IMG/VR virus record: IMGVR_UViG_3300027972_000001 | Location: 28,169 to 92,168 of that record | Reading direction: 5' to 3' (one strand) | DNA: 64,000 nucleotides | Source of the DNA: a virus | In this document: one piece after another, positions 29,901 to 34,611 of the stretch | How the letters are laid out: the number at the start of each line of letters is the position of its first letter | Numbering within the stretch: the stretch's first letter is position 1 | Translations under genes and position numbers: made by a program | Notes under the pieces: model-generated | Told to the model about the DNA's origin: nothing | Databases searched by the model: none | Seen by the model: only the letters and a program-made list of their open reading frames with translations

Positions 29901-30122
29901 CTGACGTTCTAAATTAACATTAGGATATATTTCATCTATAAAACGTTTATATTTATCACTATTTGGCTGGTATAAACTTAAATCAGAACTAATATTATTC
30001 ATATTAGTATCAATCTTAAATTTACTATTAATTGGTGCTATTTTTTCAACACTTTTTGGAGTAACAGTAAGAGAAGGATTAATCTTTAACCCTTTATTAA
30101 TAGGAGTAAGTTCGTTAGTCAT
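11931..30122 (-). CDS. Giant multi-domain virion RNA polymerase protein, 6063 aa
   Basis: One uninterrupted 18.2-kb frame. The RNA polymerase assignment rests on DFDMD at 3577-3581 within TGSDFDMDH. This is the metal-binding loop of the crAss-like virion RNAP family (related to YonO/QDE-1 polymerases), preceded by the family-like GYRIPMEAKYS block. Before it lie Gly/Ala-rich hydrophobic N-terminal segments (about 45-70 and 360-450), long coiled coils (about 450-1000), a metallopeptidase-like site HDTIH at 1881-1885, and an ADP-ribosyltransferase-like domain (about 2060-2176). After it come an ASCH-like domain (about 4615-4720), a block starting YEVSSAGDKRFSA (about 4755-4880), and a C-terminal region with a hydrophobic helix near 5930. 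Such proteins are packaged, ejected, and transcribe early genes. The stop is TAG; a tight 3-nt gap follows the previous gene. Confidence 0.88.
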   Translation of the reverse strand: MTNELTPINKGLKINPSLTVTPKSVEKIAPINSKFKIDTNMNNISSDLSLYQPNSDKYKRFIDEIYPNVNLERQAAQNQSAWSKVGNMFSQGVIGEILAQGVIGGVGGLLELPDAIADEIAGRDADFSNFMTKFADNITEELGNKTPIFRYNPGKSFDWKDFGWWTSNAVSVFSTLGMLIPALGEAKAAGYFSKGLQKIAALSRLNKMTGVSKAFIAASDIFATEKYWQGLTHSAIAMRNAENMREASGVFNTLKEEAFKLFQDDEEYQKVLNSEVGQEFLAEGRTPDKLELANFIASKGAWKDYGMNAVNVIFDAMQLAPIFKGFKVKTRTAGWLESAKVKAAQANILEPGVITKPRFNASSFFKGGTVLVGEQMTEGVEELVNAISQSDANWYGKHLLGSEKDKDFVDRIHEYLQDPSSWEQAFWGFAGGVAFSGGARTIGSIKETINDFKDPHSTEMKIGEIQNRYIKLANRANNISDIQKGININTNTPFVGDKETIEQSQKDMIDRVKTVLGYDLGFNASLSGNINSLLEMVEHEGFKKKMIELGLTDEVNFSKDLVSLKKNILDAEHTFKATYNKIFTATSSKPHLRNLIINEAINKKFEVEQTTKLRNNAKQRATNLRTNNPALDALKEQNKDKDFEGTLDNLINAEVIKYLDTEVEEWGDPIAKNIAKEKVKQYKDEFKLHDKELGDNKAVGDFDSINDIIKAEAEAKVYELFLHVDNSLYEEVMNTNKSIPTIENKLKVETDKEYSKQFETFRVKIGENTKVDPKVDTSSTMDAKIKVIDDTLEQLKKDNLDPFVTEAKPTKKLNKDRLEAYIDVLEKRRSILVNQKTLMIADEQSSSNVEVKNTALVNKLSDAFLKLGVVGVKSQFTGKRSTHFANTILKEIAKPTDPNTLNSIGDFFAMLSDPSLFDMYGQATRNQLRDALNNMFNALTKGNVIEEFINEFLVIAGYITNTETTTPTGSNKSQEHINNAEEFKSALNGKELDEIEKEIKEQAYKQESSNNFSSLIVDIEKRRQEELKTTLFNIESALKSGMSKDLIDDYTKAKTEFDEYFVKSGANKGAIYDKNLQQLEKNRETALNKAIEISEKYLKAKINTKYDAEISKLTDKSTNITDLTLSVVDFTSQNPITKNIVARANRWITRIINDGTPLFVESAEHGTFFKFELIAAKYGKLVGVQRLKEDFEYLKQAYSIIRSSKIGEEGQKRIYNTDDNLKKTDVNKIIESYGLKDEFKEAQISNINNVTPTGGEEVLGAFLYNLETTRNDNGDQVVDDKDIERVNALLNSLAENSQVVAHVNTELSGDQGFNQNKNNQETIPIIIEAISGNKRTPIAAVSTLSGMHAGVKYRFNGKDWTDVIINDISTSNNKIEYIGRLLPLIQTFFNAKKMNESKTTISRIYLELIDADIRELLYDLVGRDIDIRSEQGMKAFTHIARVMFYGQNTDGVTPIELRRNEIIANIVRWKDKLTRDHIQNTKLREIIGIDIDKIVESKITYITDGTLVKSKDEKGNVKYRNLSVIDNPSKVKLFKIQNNSNKTVIENTRDKNETITKQGTIPTFASSFLVGVVGRSGKVTPVPIKLNSIDSNLIKDDNVKQLHEKIGDLIIELGKTQALAREAFRINDQVVVEGHNLTASNIITELKKIINIQHEQEHFNVLMVTNRDIRFNSNGTYFVYDFYNNKFRYERIEGNTKITKPINEREFRDELGSLERNINYDYFDGNIFTDILGNKHNSYEEYLISSNTILTDVGQLVDKNGKKISNFTLSQYDGVGGVPLIVNIDTSHLKTNVTKTPSFAKFSSEYEFDKRYDFIFKILDTFIKSGKITFNGALDVTKTDKETGRKSMVYYTPSNKSITVTKTWVELYKKNKVDATLALVHDTIHALVGTRSKEEQTKLIEQLNKFKSDLFTTPEYKLLNEKKDRTEIENKLISILNMKDVEELLTYGLTDTDFAKFLDTVKTTEGKVTTSFWAKLKQIIRELAQTFGISTKLDELNYIFEQFITGGDIKSTIDKTTLGEVSNRDEYDDILDKFAEDEPVEKPIVSFTSETKNELNNIFPDSKIKDILYHGSPEGEIKTFTENKQYISKGFFFSDSIEHAKKMSEYRAGTPFITEVVLNIINPLIEDFTPSINIKETKPQVIERAKREGYDSIILNTTDLNIKIKEYIVFKPEQIHTIISEKDVKSISYSSTVNKELTGSPFELDQEVNVLNVLSNLFIEKVSASYKGVKGKDIDPNAIRSDLVRELAKQATLRKNEGTLTYDQKVLITKVLEELSSNDRFWKYFRIHLSNQYGYKINEKEEYIEDVELLDKSWDSSDVVIVNPLITVNDQIKNLINKTYELDPNSIQIIDGKIIWRTNTNTPTGFANTLVYAERGNKIMDLMRGCLTKEDMLTALFNYATNKESVFAKSLYSIHKELSNNPDLLNAWFVSFDKAIIDSYRDLIRTDYTGDYETTELTLTNVNRNAVEYHIADKWANLIISRGENNFYDKDWIENYDKLYKETATLSSNFTKLDPEIGANIVQLYYLVGIDITLDSINYEYLNNRNEFINGIITPLRNIKGIPGVKYKLYETPYIDRLQATPKTIFNEFGNLLRLAKKVKYFREDHFSFSNINVTGNLVFDANKPDSLSNFFKKLEGGDDSVYNALINYTTILSNQHSLLLWGDEYIDNEIVKKGRGIFDYKIVDGIRKATTINTTNLSNFKSFRYSGTKDLTEGIATEYHKLTKYDWTLRNLIYYFGGGKITTKKEVNEKLTAIFPMINPSDGKNTRLFEAPIIELNFVDYTKLLLAKKETDINKSLELVREIPIFKAIYLNAIDELIAMNTAKQVLFELKDGKAIDDGNFGFVLKKEFQNDVKSGQLFYHYKLKDGVKKYLTFTKDTDGTYRLDTTSSGNIFDINNLTVTMGNKQITFNSIFINNTNFIKYLMLSNSLNSAIHTPLIEGDPNSTFKNRLEQFILRFISQQINIADEKLSVYKDFLTTAYVKKENVGREDKTFILKDKNFNNAIAEYALNTYLFNVEQVRLFYGSVADYKSNIDLNKRGRQIIANGIPSVHKGFYSGATISDVKLKSKIYRHKINTLLYALNINKDKVRISRLEKIYTDKELSTNKIVINDKEQTLFRPEEKEIYNLVSPYLSNDSANAVSFVTFDEFEKRIHGFGLTEQYSTILNKVRNGGELNREDTMRFASMQKNFYYSIDRNDDLQKMIPTQVKNAEIILTPALIKDLQLDSLNKIMIKLDIPQINLGSAEKIGSLYIATIADEDGNIVDDDTLEKELIKAKRNYNYEGLRMQLEVPDAIFEETITLSRQFAKKIIENIPDTGVDYIVNGKTLNGVELKNHYFELINSNVFQSAIKTLLPFDVRVDKDGNIIGDIDYNVIVDILEKEGIDRNLSKNLLFSVQIGDTGDSRVPIFFNTQSAQCEHILTSLFTNGVTNQKFPGLHGAQMSSLFMNKKQGVKWSDLESIDGINWHKSVGVKTNPAGKVINRNDIKLRSTILFDEKEGMVQEAEVLLPRWAKQFYKDGEYVDINTLSDEVRTMVGYRIPMEAKYSAYVFKVVGFLPDDNGPSIVLPDDFVTQTGSDFDMDHVYAFIYNLHTKVTTEIVDNKPTSIYTVERIPYTEDNNLDSRAQAIMEDHSQLVHILALKLNNDKLIDIVTSLDEAKQEYYDSLDKTSEVNKKHKPQFDKIDSINKRISKAKGKEKKALYLEKAEVFAQIMSDEAYIYFKDKVEYINVKARVKEIISSLPILEQNTRKARENQILNIYYGILTNKYHYAETIATSNFKSITESKKEIDEKFNVIDQRVNNLTFDGQQHYRDKSHQGRDLKGISLASDRFNSIAQVARIHLTERLKDEKNNINNNITLPIIEYIVNPEQKKQLIENYGKDVRFETRGTTNNTKEYAIVTHRFINNNPNNTFKNVEGQLISSYSAQTTANILDNVAFPLPRNVNEYTVNIWKMLVSLGSTFKVSTAFINQPIIHDLVNTLFANLNNVKRGSEIEQTKRKFQTLLYRVMIKGDAEHNKGWDEKINNKQSIFIGGKDAVRNQQYDYLGYKNNLGITLNHETLLNNVNTVTLDDFGNMQEINDILASENPDTNRLKEIENHLRYQLQIIETFKHYKAYSDAITDGTHVLNTDTLGAGPTFDVTHSLEFDINRTEKVGILEINDTSAMHQIFPKFFNLTKPSVYPTLEQFFIFSNQLSVKAFGEYFIGQSELYRFIKSKLNDYVTDKKYDKKLAESITSYLNNSLLKDLPWLNDISIEEKRTLLGINTELNLNLDLKNPESITDFEQLSLANQIILLHDQLKYDENHIINSLKVSTQAQELKRNRHYKVEYINNENLDKVSQSFNDLWYSENILEKIVARNLLKYEYITNGFGFGFSSFSKIIPNTVFYYGNEPFMEGSYNEKGIGLSTHLYGKLNLVNRLLFDEKDLDADLDAGSQLIFNSNYKERYIKSHWTEDKIVPDASGLKYIDNTTQNEDGTTGGKVRYFQVNKQGIISIPAKTLDNIPTGRIANRVKERQVIKLGKTTKDGVKYQLFQRYDNFVNVDTFGNRFGVFYYYPINKLEYSENEEQSVFEDNNQDFNGSELQSPDDYIGIINVLEKQRQVNEVIYKEPLPMSYTRTHDAFRDGLEQYNSTLDLVRAGERTATTRYADTGEAQKWELAKVGTYIRLKGTDEYVKVTKKLTHIDLSSLPAREEWSKKEGWDITVSHPLEKRTDLFQFEYEYIGTLQDVMKDSNTGISEEGEVTEDDNELIIENKYNWSRFSTRGYEVSSAGDKRFSAFYAILKPGAKLMQVSDTTGELSTLMRSMSIEEHYQIDIKGYNSIKEGKGKPALTDITREQQWQYYLDGWREWAKQNPELIEELRSLVKNEILTDKFATSDINQARALAQILNETQKEGQLDIKFVSYTSSTNQGINNAIDSANKFIEKTTTSYANRIQFLKEFKKAGTLSDAANLLNDKNFQKLIGQNDLANLAKGLITVLKQYDFDLNDPKTETRKGGIIARVQEFENMDMNVIISDPVVRKEFTGFIKWATSFIKGVTSFDVLTSVDGNEFIEEEKVINDLIKQLQNLIPSIKNVETKVAKLWNDFEERDLYQYTKNPEIVAGLRRIIDIGDDENLIQLKLDSLADTNNAFAALMVKKYMVKVSNGEDESSKEIGKFEALLRKTFGGRNITSLTTADFNKYLERKNGKPTGKLIQKYDWDKFYTDKNAKFKYLIKTYGRNSQSYYNGRDAWYRDNEIQNITEEEFNNLVRRKQEELSTPEFNAWKYRNVREYDGKMQFLVSDSLLSVPSDKYLNPAWIAIKDDELYQKFVEIIDKYTDYFGKATILNRGFIPSLSNEEKENITIAEKVKHWIDIHKARKQSDSFVGENNEMVYLLTVPMVNYFGTTEEIKIAPKEKDELESDYERRVIQDVAVAGKGKFNTLGAIYVENKRIRKLNDEEHAGKINYNLGEVFSQFIREATMYKVKADMKHEFDLGLYQIRNMEFTKRNSKRELLKNKAGSKALDKEVIGTTGGEGTNLEQHFAEWLEAIFYGNFDIDEGAWTVIGNMLLKFTSAKNMWFNVTAGINNVMIGKIQVQLEAFAGWYFKHNNLVKADKMYMSAIPDMLINLGSTKAGTLTNAIIKKLNIAQNTNERDFTTGMLKSNLLSWSSAYFLNDIGEHYMQNVSTLSMLDHHRIINGKIMSLAEYQQQNYIDALNKILDDTEKTRLAEYLKERYKKEEFKESKKDYLRDFILNLPIIKGNAFVEAKKELDKTTFTNFESNPKLIDAFYLNDDGYADLKDEIEIDGKKYNTKLDDNEYALFRIKALKVVQKQQGIYNKEDAATISRWVIGRMGMQFKKHVRPGWNKRFGAKFWKSFWTESRDEWNKGAYVSLFKFLASPFSRHKYLDVDEAKQFHGMMGRILEDMHHFATNIGLYWNTLDDFEKGNVKRAVLDHIYLATVLVVGLILKNLKPDDDDDENFAYDLSVYEIDKLLSEVMMFTPFGLINEGQKMLKSPAAVQGTILDTYKLISNLVGYPFQTDKERRYVTGAYAKELKIKVNAIKLVPIWNKIQQMQRINKTNKYYILFRG

Positions 30123-30125
30123 TAA

Positions 30126-32519
30126 TTATTTATTAGAAAAATAAGAATCTTTAAAATAATTTTCAACACTTTCTAATGAATCAAATATACTAGGAACTCC
30201 TTGTGGAATACCAGCAACATCTGTCTGATATAATAACAATCCACCTTTAGGATTACTAGTTAATTTAAAATTATATCTATTTCCATCTGCCCAAGGAACG
30301 TTAGTAAAATATTGTTCTCCTATATCATTAAAAGAAACATTTGGATTAAATTCTCTAGCTCTAGCTAATGTATTTTCAATTTCTTCAAAATAATGACGAT
30401 ACATATTATTTGCTACAGTCTGTTGTACCCAATCATTAGCCTCTCCAGTAGCGACATTACTATTAGCAACATTTGCTAAAAAATTCATAAATTCAAATCT
30501 AATTCCAACATTAGGTTCAATAATATATGTATCTTGCTCTAATGGAGTAACTTCTTTATTTTTAGGTGTAATACGTAAAAAGAAATTTGTTCCATTATGT
30601 TGTCCTTTAGGAACTTCTAAATTAAAATTATATAATGCTGGATTTCCATCTTGTAAATCTTGAGATATTACTTGTCCTAAATTTTCTCTACCATCTTTAT
30701 ACTTTGTTGCTTGATTTTTAATACTAAATTCACTAGCATTAGTTTGTGCGAAATTATTTAAACTTTCAATAAGTTTAGAAGGTTTTCCATCACTGTCAGT
30801 TAAAATAGCAGTTTCATATGAAACCTTTACACCTTTTTCTTGTATTGCTTTAGTAAGAGCATAATTGAAAGATTTTCTTGTTCTAGCCATATCAGAATCA
30901 GTATATACACTTAAATCTTTATCTGATTTATATTGACGTACAAGAAACCCAACATCTTGTGTTTCTTTTTCATTAGGTTCAAAAAGATATTTTGGTAAAG
31001 TAGAATTAACATCTTCAGTTTGTCCACTAATATACTTAATAATATAATCTTTATTTTTTATAATTAAATCTCTATCGATTTTATTTCTAGCATTTTTAGT
31101 AAATTCTTTAAATAATTCGTCTGCATATACACCACCTTCTACAGATTTTAAATAAGAACTTCTTAATATTCTTTCCTGATTTCTAATATTTTTTATTTCA
31201 TAGTCCAATTGATTATATCTAGTATAATCTTCATTTTTTCTAGTAATTGGATCAACATTTATTGAAGATCGTTCTTCAATTAATTTTCCCAATAGATCTT
31301 GTGTTTCAGTAGCATTATAGTCATTTAATTTGACATTTGTTGTAAGTCCAGGATTAACATAATAAAAATCTTGATCATCTCTCAATTTATCAGCTCTTGC
31401 CATGTTATAGAAAAACATTTCATCTTTAATTACTTTATGATCTATTTCATTATATCCAAATTGTCTACCAAAATTAACTATTTTATCAGTATCTAAATCA
31501 GTAAGTACTTTTTTATACATTTGTTGTACTGCTTCTCTATCACTTAATCCTTGTTCACGTAAATTACCATATAATCCAGTTTCCTTTAAATTAGGTGACA
31601 TAGCTTTAACAACCATACTAGTAATAATACCATTTATTCCAGGAAGATGAACTTTATTGCTCCAAGTATTCCATTTATCATCAACATCAATACCTAATGC
31701 TCTAAAATCAGAAGGAGTTAAATCTTTTTGTATAAAGTCACCATACTCATCTTGTAAATAATTACCTTTTTCATCACGTTCAGTTACAGCATTGAATATT
31801 TCACTGTCATTAATATAATCATAATATTGTTTAACTTCTGGGGTACTATTAATCCATGCTTTAACAGCTTCTCCTAATTTATTAGGATCTTTACCTTTAT
31901 TTGTATATAAATCTACATACCCTCTAAGATTACCATTAGATTTGTATATTTCCATTATATCAGTGCCAGGCATTGCCAAAGTATCAGCATGTTGATTAAG
32001 TAATGTAACAATTTCTAATACTTTCTTTTCAGTATCTACTTTAGGTGGTGGTACAGGTGCTGCCCATCTATTTATTGCTTGACCATTTTCATCAAGTTCA
32101 ATAGCTTTAGTATTATATCTTTTAGTATTAGTATAAAAAGCATCTAAAGCTTTTTTATCAATCTTACCTTCTTCAAATTGTTTTTGAACATCTTGTTTAG
32201 TCGCTTGTTCTTTAGCATAATCTTCCATTGAAGCATTTAATGCTTTATCATTAGTTAATCTATCTTTAGCATTATATAAAATATTACTAGCATAATGCCA
32301 TTTACCATTAACTTCATTAAGCATATTTTCAACATCAGTAGTTGCTTTAGCTAAATGTCCAATATTCCTATCTTCAACTTTAACATTAGCCATAGCTTGT
32401 CGCAATAAACTAGATTGTTCTCTATTTCTATAATATTTAGATTCAAGTAACTCACCAGTTCTTTCATAAGTTGAAATAGGAAGAGGCTTATAAGTAGATT
32501 GAAATTGAGCAAATTTCAT
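30126..32519 (-). CDS. large internal virion (cargo-type) protein, 797 aa
   Basis: Mainly helical, highly charged protein between the 690-aa gene and the polymerase gene. In crAss-like genomes, the position between muzzle and polymerase is held by proteins stored in the tail barrel and ejected with DNA. The N-terminal 130 residues are coiled coil with a lysine/glutamate-rich segment (EQATKQDVQKQFEEGKIDK). The middle has YGNLREQGLSDREAV and FFYNMARADKLRDDQDF. The C-terminal 200 residues look more globular (KEVTPLEQDTYIIEPNVGIR). No catalytic motif is seen. The cargo role is inferred from gene order. Confidence 0.6.
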   Translation of the reverse strand: MKFAQFQSTYKPLPISTYERTGELLESKYYRNREQSSLLRQAMANVKVEDRNIGHLAKATTDVENMLNEVNGKWHYASNILYNAKDRLTNDKALNASMEDYAKEQATKQDVQKQFEEGKIDKKALDAFYTNTKRYNTKAIELDENGQAINRWAAPVPPPKVDTEKKVLEIVTLLNQHADTLAMPGTDIMEIYKSNGNLRGYVDLYTNKGKDPNKLGEAVKAWINSTPEVKQYYDYINDSEIFNAVTERDEKGNYLQDEYGDFIQKDLTPSDFRALGIDVDDKWNTWSNKVHLPGINGIITSMVVKAMSPNLKETGLYGNLREQGLSDREAVQQMYKKVLTDLDTDKIVNFGRQFGYNEIDHKVIKDEMFFYNMARADKLRDDQDFYYVNPGLTTNVKLNDYNATETQDLLGKLIEERSSINVDPITRKNEDYTRYNQLDYEIKNIRNQERILRSSYLKSVEGGVYADELFKEFTKNARNKIDRDLIIKNKDYIIKYISGQTEDVNSTLPKYLFEPNEKETQDVGFLVRQYKSDKDLSVYTDSDMARTRKSFNYALTKAIQEKGVKVSYETAILTDSDGKPSKLIESLNNFAQTNASEFSIKNQATKYKDGRENLGQVISQDLQDGNPALYNFNLEVPKGQHNGTNFFLRITPKNKEVTPLEQDTYIIEPNVGIRFEFMNFLANVANSNVATGEANDWVQQTVANNMYRHYFEEIENTLARAREFNPNVSFNDIGEQYFTNVPWADGNRYNFKLTSNPKGGLLLYQTDVAGIPQGVPSIFDSLESVENYFKDSYFSNK

Positions 32520-32537
32520 AGTAATATATTTAATAAA

Positions 32538-34610
32538 TTAACGAGCAAATGAATATCTTCTTTTTCTTCTTACAATTTTACCACCACGTTTATATTCTTC
32601 TTTTAATCCAAAAGCATCAGTTCCAATACTATCTTTCCATCTAGCTTTTAAACTGTTCATCATATCTTTATCACGAAGAATAGTATTAAATTCACTTATA
32701 GCACCTTGAACATTTCCTAATTTAGCACTTTCAAGATCACCCATCTGTTCATTAGCACTAATTTTAGCATTAAGTTTCATTAATGATGTTTGATTAAGAG
32801 TATCATTATTAGCTGCATTATTCTGCATAATACCAATAGTATTTTGATTTCTTAATCCAGTTCTAATATTATTACGATTAGCATATACAGAACCTAATTG
32901 ATTAACTCTATTTCTATTTGCACTATTTTTTAATGCACTAGCAATAGCAGGATCAACACCTTGTAATCCAGATATAGAAGAAGTGTATCCTTGATTAATA
33001 CTACTTACCTGATCATTTACATCTACATTTTCATTTAGTAAATAATTCTTATTTAATGTAGGAGTATATGCAAGTGCATCATTAAGACTATTCTGTATTA
33101 AATTTCCTTGACGTTTAGTAGCACGATTACTCATTAAAAGATTACCTACTGTACCTGCTGCACCCATAATAGTATTCATATCTAACTCTTTTTCTTTAAG
33201 TTTACTAAAATCAAATTTAGTTTTACCTTTTTTAGCAAGAGCATGAACTTGTTTAGCAGATGAAGCATAAGGATTAGTCATTACTTCTCCTAGTTTACTA
33301 GTAGAATATTGTACTTGACCTAGTTTAGAAGTACTATATAATGGAGTACCAATAGTAAGAGGTTTCTTTTTAGGATGTAGTTCATTATATAGATTTATGC
33401 CATCAGGAACTCTTTTTCCTTTTCCAGCAACTTTATTATTCATAATAATTAAATTAGCTTGTTGATCTTCAATACTATTCTTATTATTCTTATTCTTTAA
33501 TTTCTCAAGTGCTAAATATCTTTGAGCAAATCCAAGACGTTTACTAAGAACAAATGGAGTTAATGGCATATTTTTATCATTAACTAGAACTTCACCAGGT
33601 TCACCAATAGCTAATGTCTTACCATTCTTTTTTAAAGGGATATTTTGTCCAGATTCATGTGTACCTGTAAATCCACCAGATTTGTTAGTAAGAATTTTAT
33701 CTCCTTGTCCTAAATTAATACCTTTACCAGCTATTTTGCCACCAAATTGTTTCATACCAGTAAGTTTATAATATTCTTTATTTGCTTTAAACTTCTGATT
33801 AGAATTAGATACTTCCATAGGAACAATTTCCCATATTTTTCCTTCTTCATTTGCTGTTCCTATTTTAAGAGGTTCGCCTTTTTTATTTACAGGTCTTGGT
33901 ATATATTTATAACGATTAGAATTTGCATCCATATATGCTCTTCTCATTTCTGTAGTTATTGGAGTAGTAGTATCTTTAATATATCCTGAAGCTATCATAT
34001 CAGCATTAACTTCTAATATTGCACGAGGACGTACAATATTATTTTTAACAATCATTTTAGTTGATTGTTTAGTCAATCTAGTAGGATTTTCTAATTGTCC
34101 ACCTTCTGGTCTATGTTTAGCCATTTTTCTAAATGTTTTAGCTAGATTATATCTTTTAGAACCTGGAGGACAAGAAGAACTTCCAAATTTACTTCCAGTA
34201 CAAACACCTTCTGTTCCTCTGCGTTTTATACTAGCAGTAGCCTTTTGTATCCAACCACCTTTCTTCATAAATAAACTATTTTGATTTGAAAGATCAAGAC
34301 CAGCTAAATAATTAGTATCATTAGCTCTAGTTTGTTTCTTTTGCATTTGTAATGCTCTAACACGTTCTTCTTCTTTAGCTTGAGCAATAAGAGCATCTTG
34401 CTCTTTCTGTGCTTTTATTTTTTTATTTTCTGCTTTATTTCCAGTTAAAGCACCAATTATTAATCCAGCACCACCTGCAATTTTACCAGCAACTGGTCCA
34501 AACATAGAACCAATACTAGAACCCATTTGATATCCAGTACTAGCACCAGTTAATGCACCACCCCAGTCTTTGCGAGGAAATTTACTATAATAACCAGCAG
34601 TATATCTCAT
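32538..34610 (-). CDS. internal virion (cargo-type) protein with Gly/Ala-rich N-terminus, 690 aa
   Basis: A TTG at 34640 would start inside the muzzle gene. The ATG at 34610, 1 nt after the muzzle stop, is the better start. Residues 16-57 are Gly/Ala/Ser-rich and hydrophobic (GAGLIIGALTGN), like membrane-active internal proteins of podoviruses. A charged helix follows (60-105). A mid-region has IGEPGEVLVNDKNMPLTPF and FVLSKRLGFAQRYL, a block I associate with Bacteroides phage virion proteins. The last 200 residues are Asn/Gln-rich helices, ending in a basic tail (IVRRKRRYSFAR). A role in ejection is inferred from position and composition. Confidence 0.6.
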   Translation of the reverse strand: MRYTAGYYSKFPRKDWGGALTGASTGYQMGSSIGSMFGPVAGKIAGGAGLIIGALTGNKAENKKIKAQKEQDALIAQAKEEERVRALQMQKKQTRANDTNYLAGLDLSNQNSLFMKKGGWIQKATASIKRRGTEGVCTGSKFGSSSCPPGSKRYNLAKTFRKMAKHRPEGGQLENPTRLTKQSTKMIVKNNIVRPRAILEVNADMIASGYIKDTTTPITTEMRRAYMDANSNRYKYIPRPVNKKGEPLKIGTANEEGKIWEIVPMEVSNSNQKFKANKEYYKLTGMKQFGGKIAGKGINLGQGDKILTNKSGGFTGTHESGQNIPLKKNGKTLAIGEPGEVLVNDKNMPLTPFVLSKRLGFAQRYLALEKLKNKNNKNSIEDQQANLIIMNNKVAGKGKRVPDGINLYNELHPKKKPLTIGTPLYSTSKLGQVQYSTSKLGEVMTNPYASSAKQVHALAKKGKTKFDFSKLKEKELDMNTIMGAAGTVGNLLMSNRATKRQGNLIQNSLNDALAYTPTLNKNYLLNENVDVNDQVSSINQGYTSSISGLQGVDPAIASALKNSANRNRVNQLGSVYANRNNIRTGLRNQNTIGIMQNNAANNDTLNQTSLMKLNAKISANEQMGDLESAKLGNVQGAISEFNTILRDKDMMNSLKARWKDSIGTDAFGLKEEYKRGGKIVRRKRRYSFAR

Positions 34611-34611
34611 A

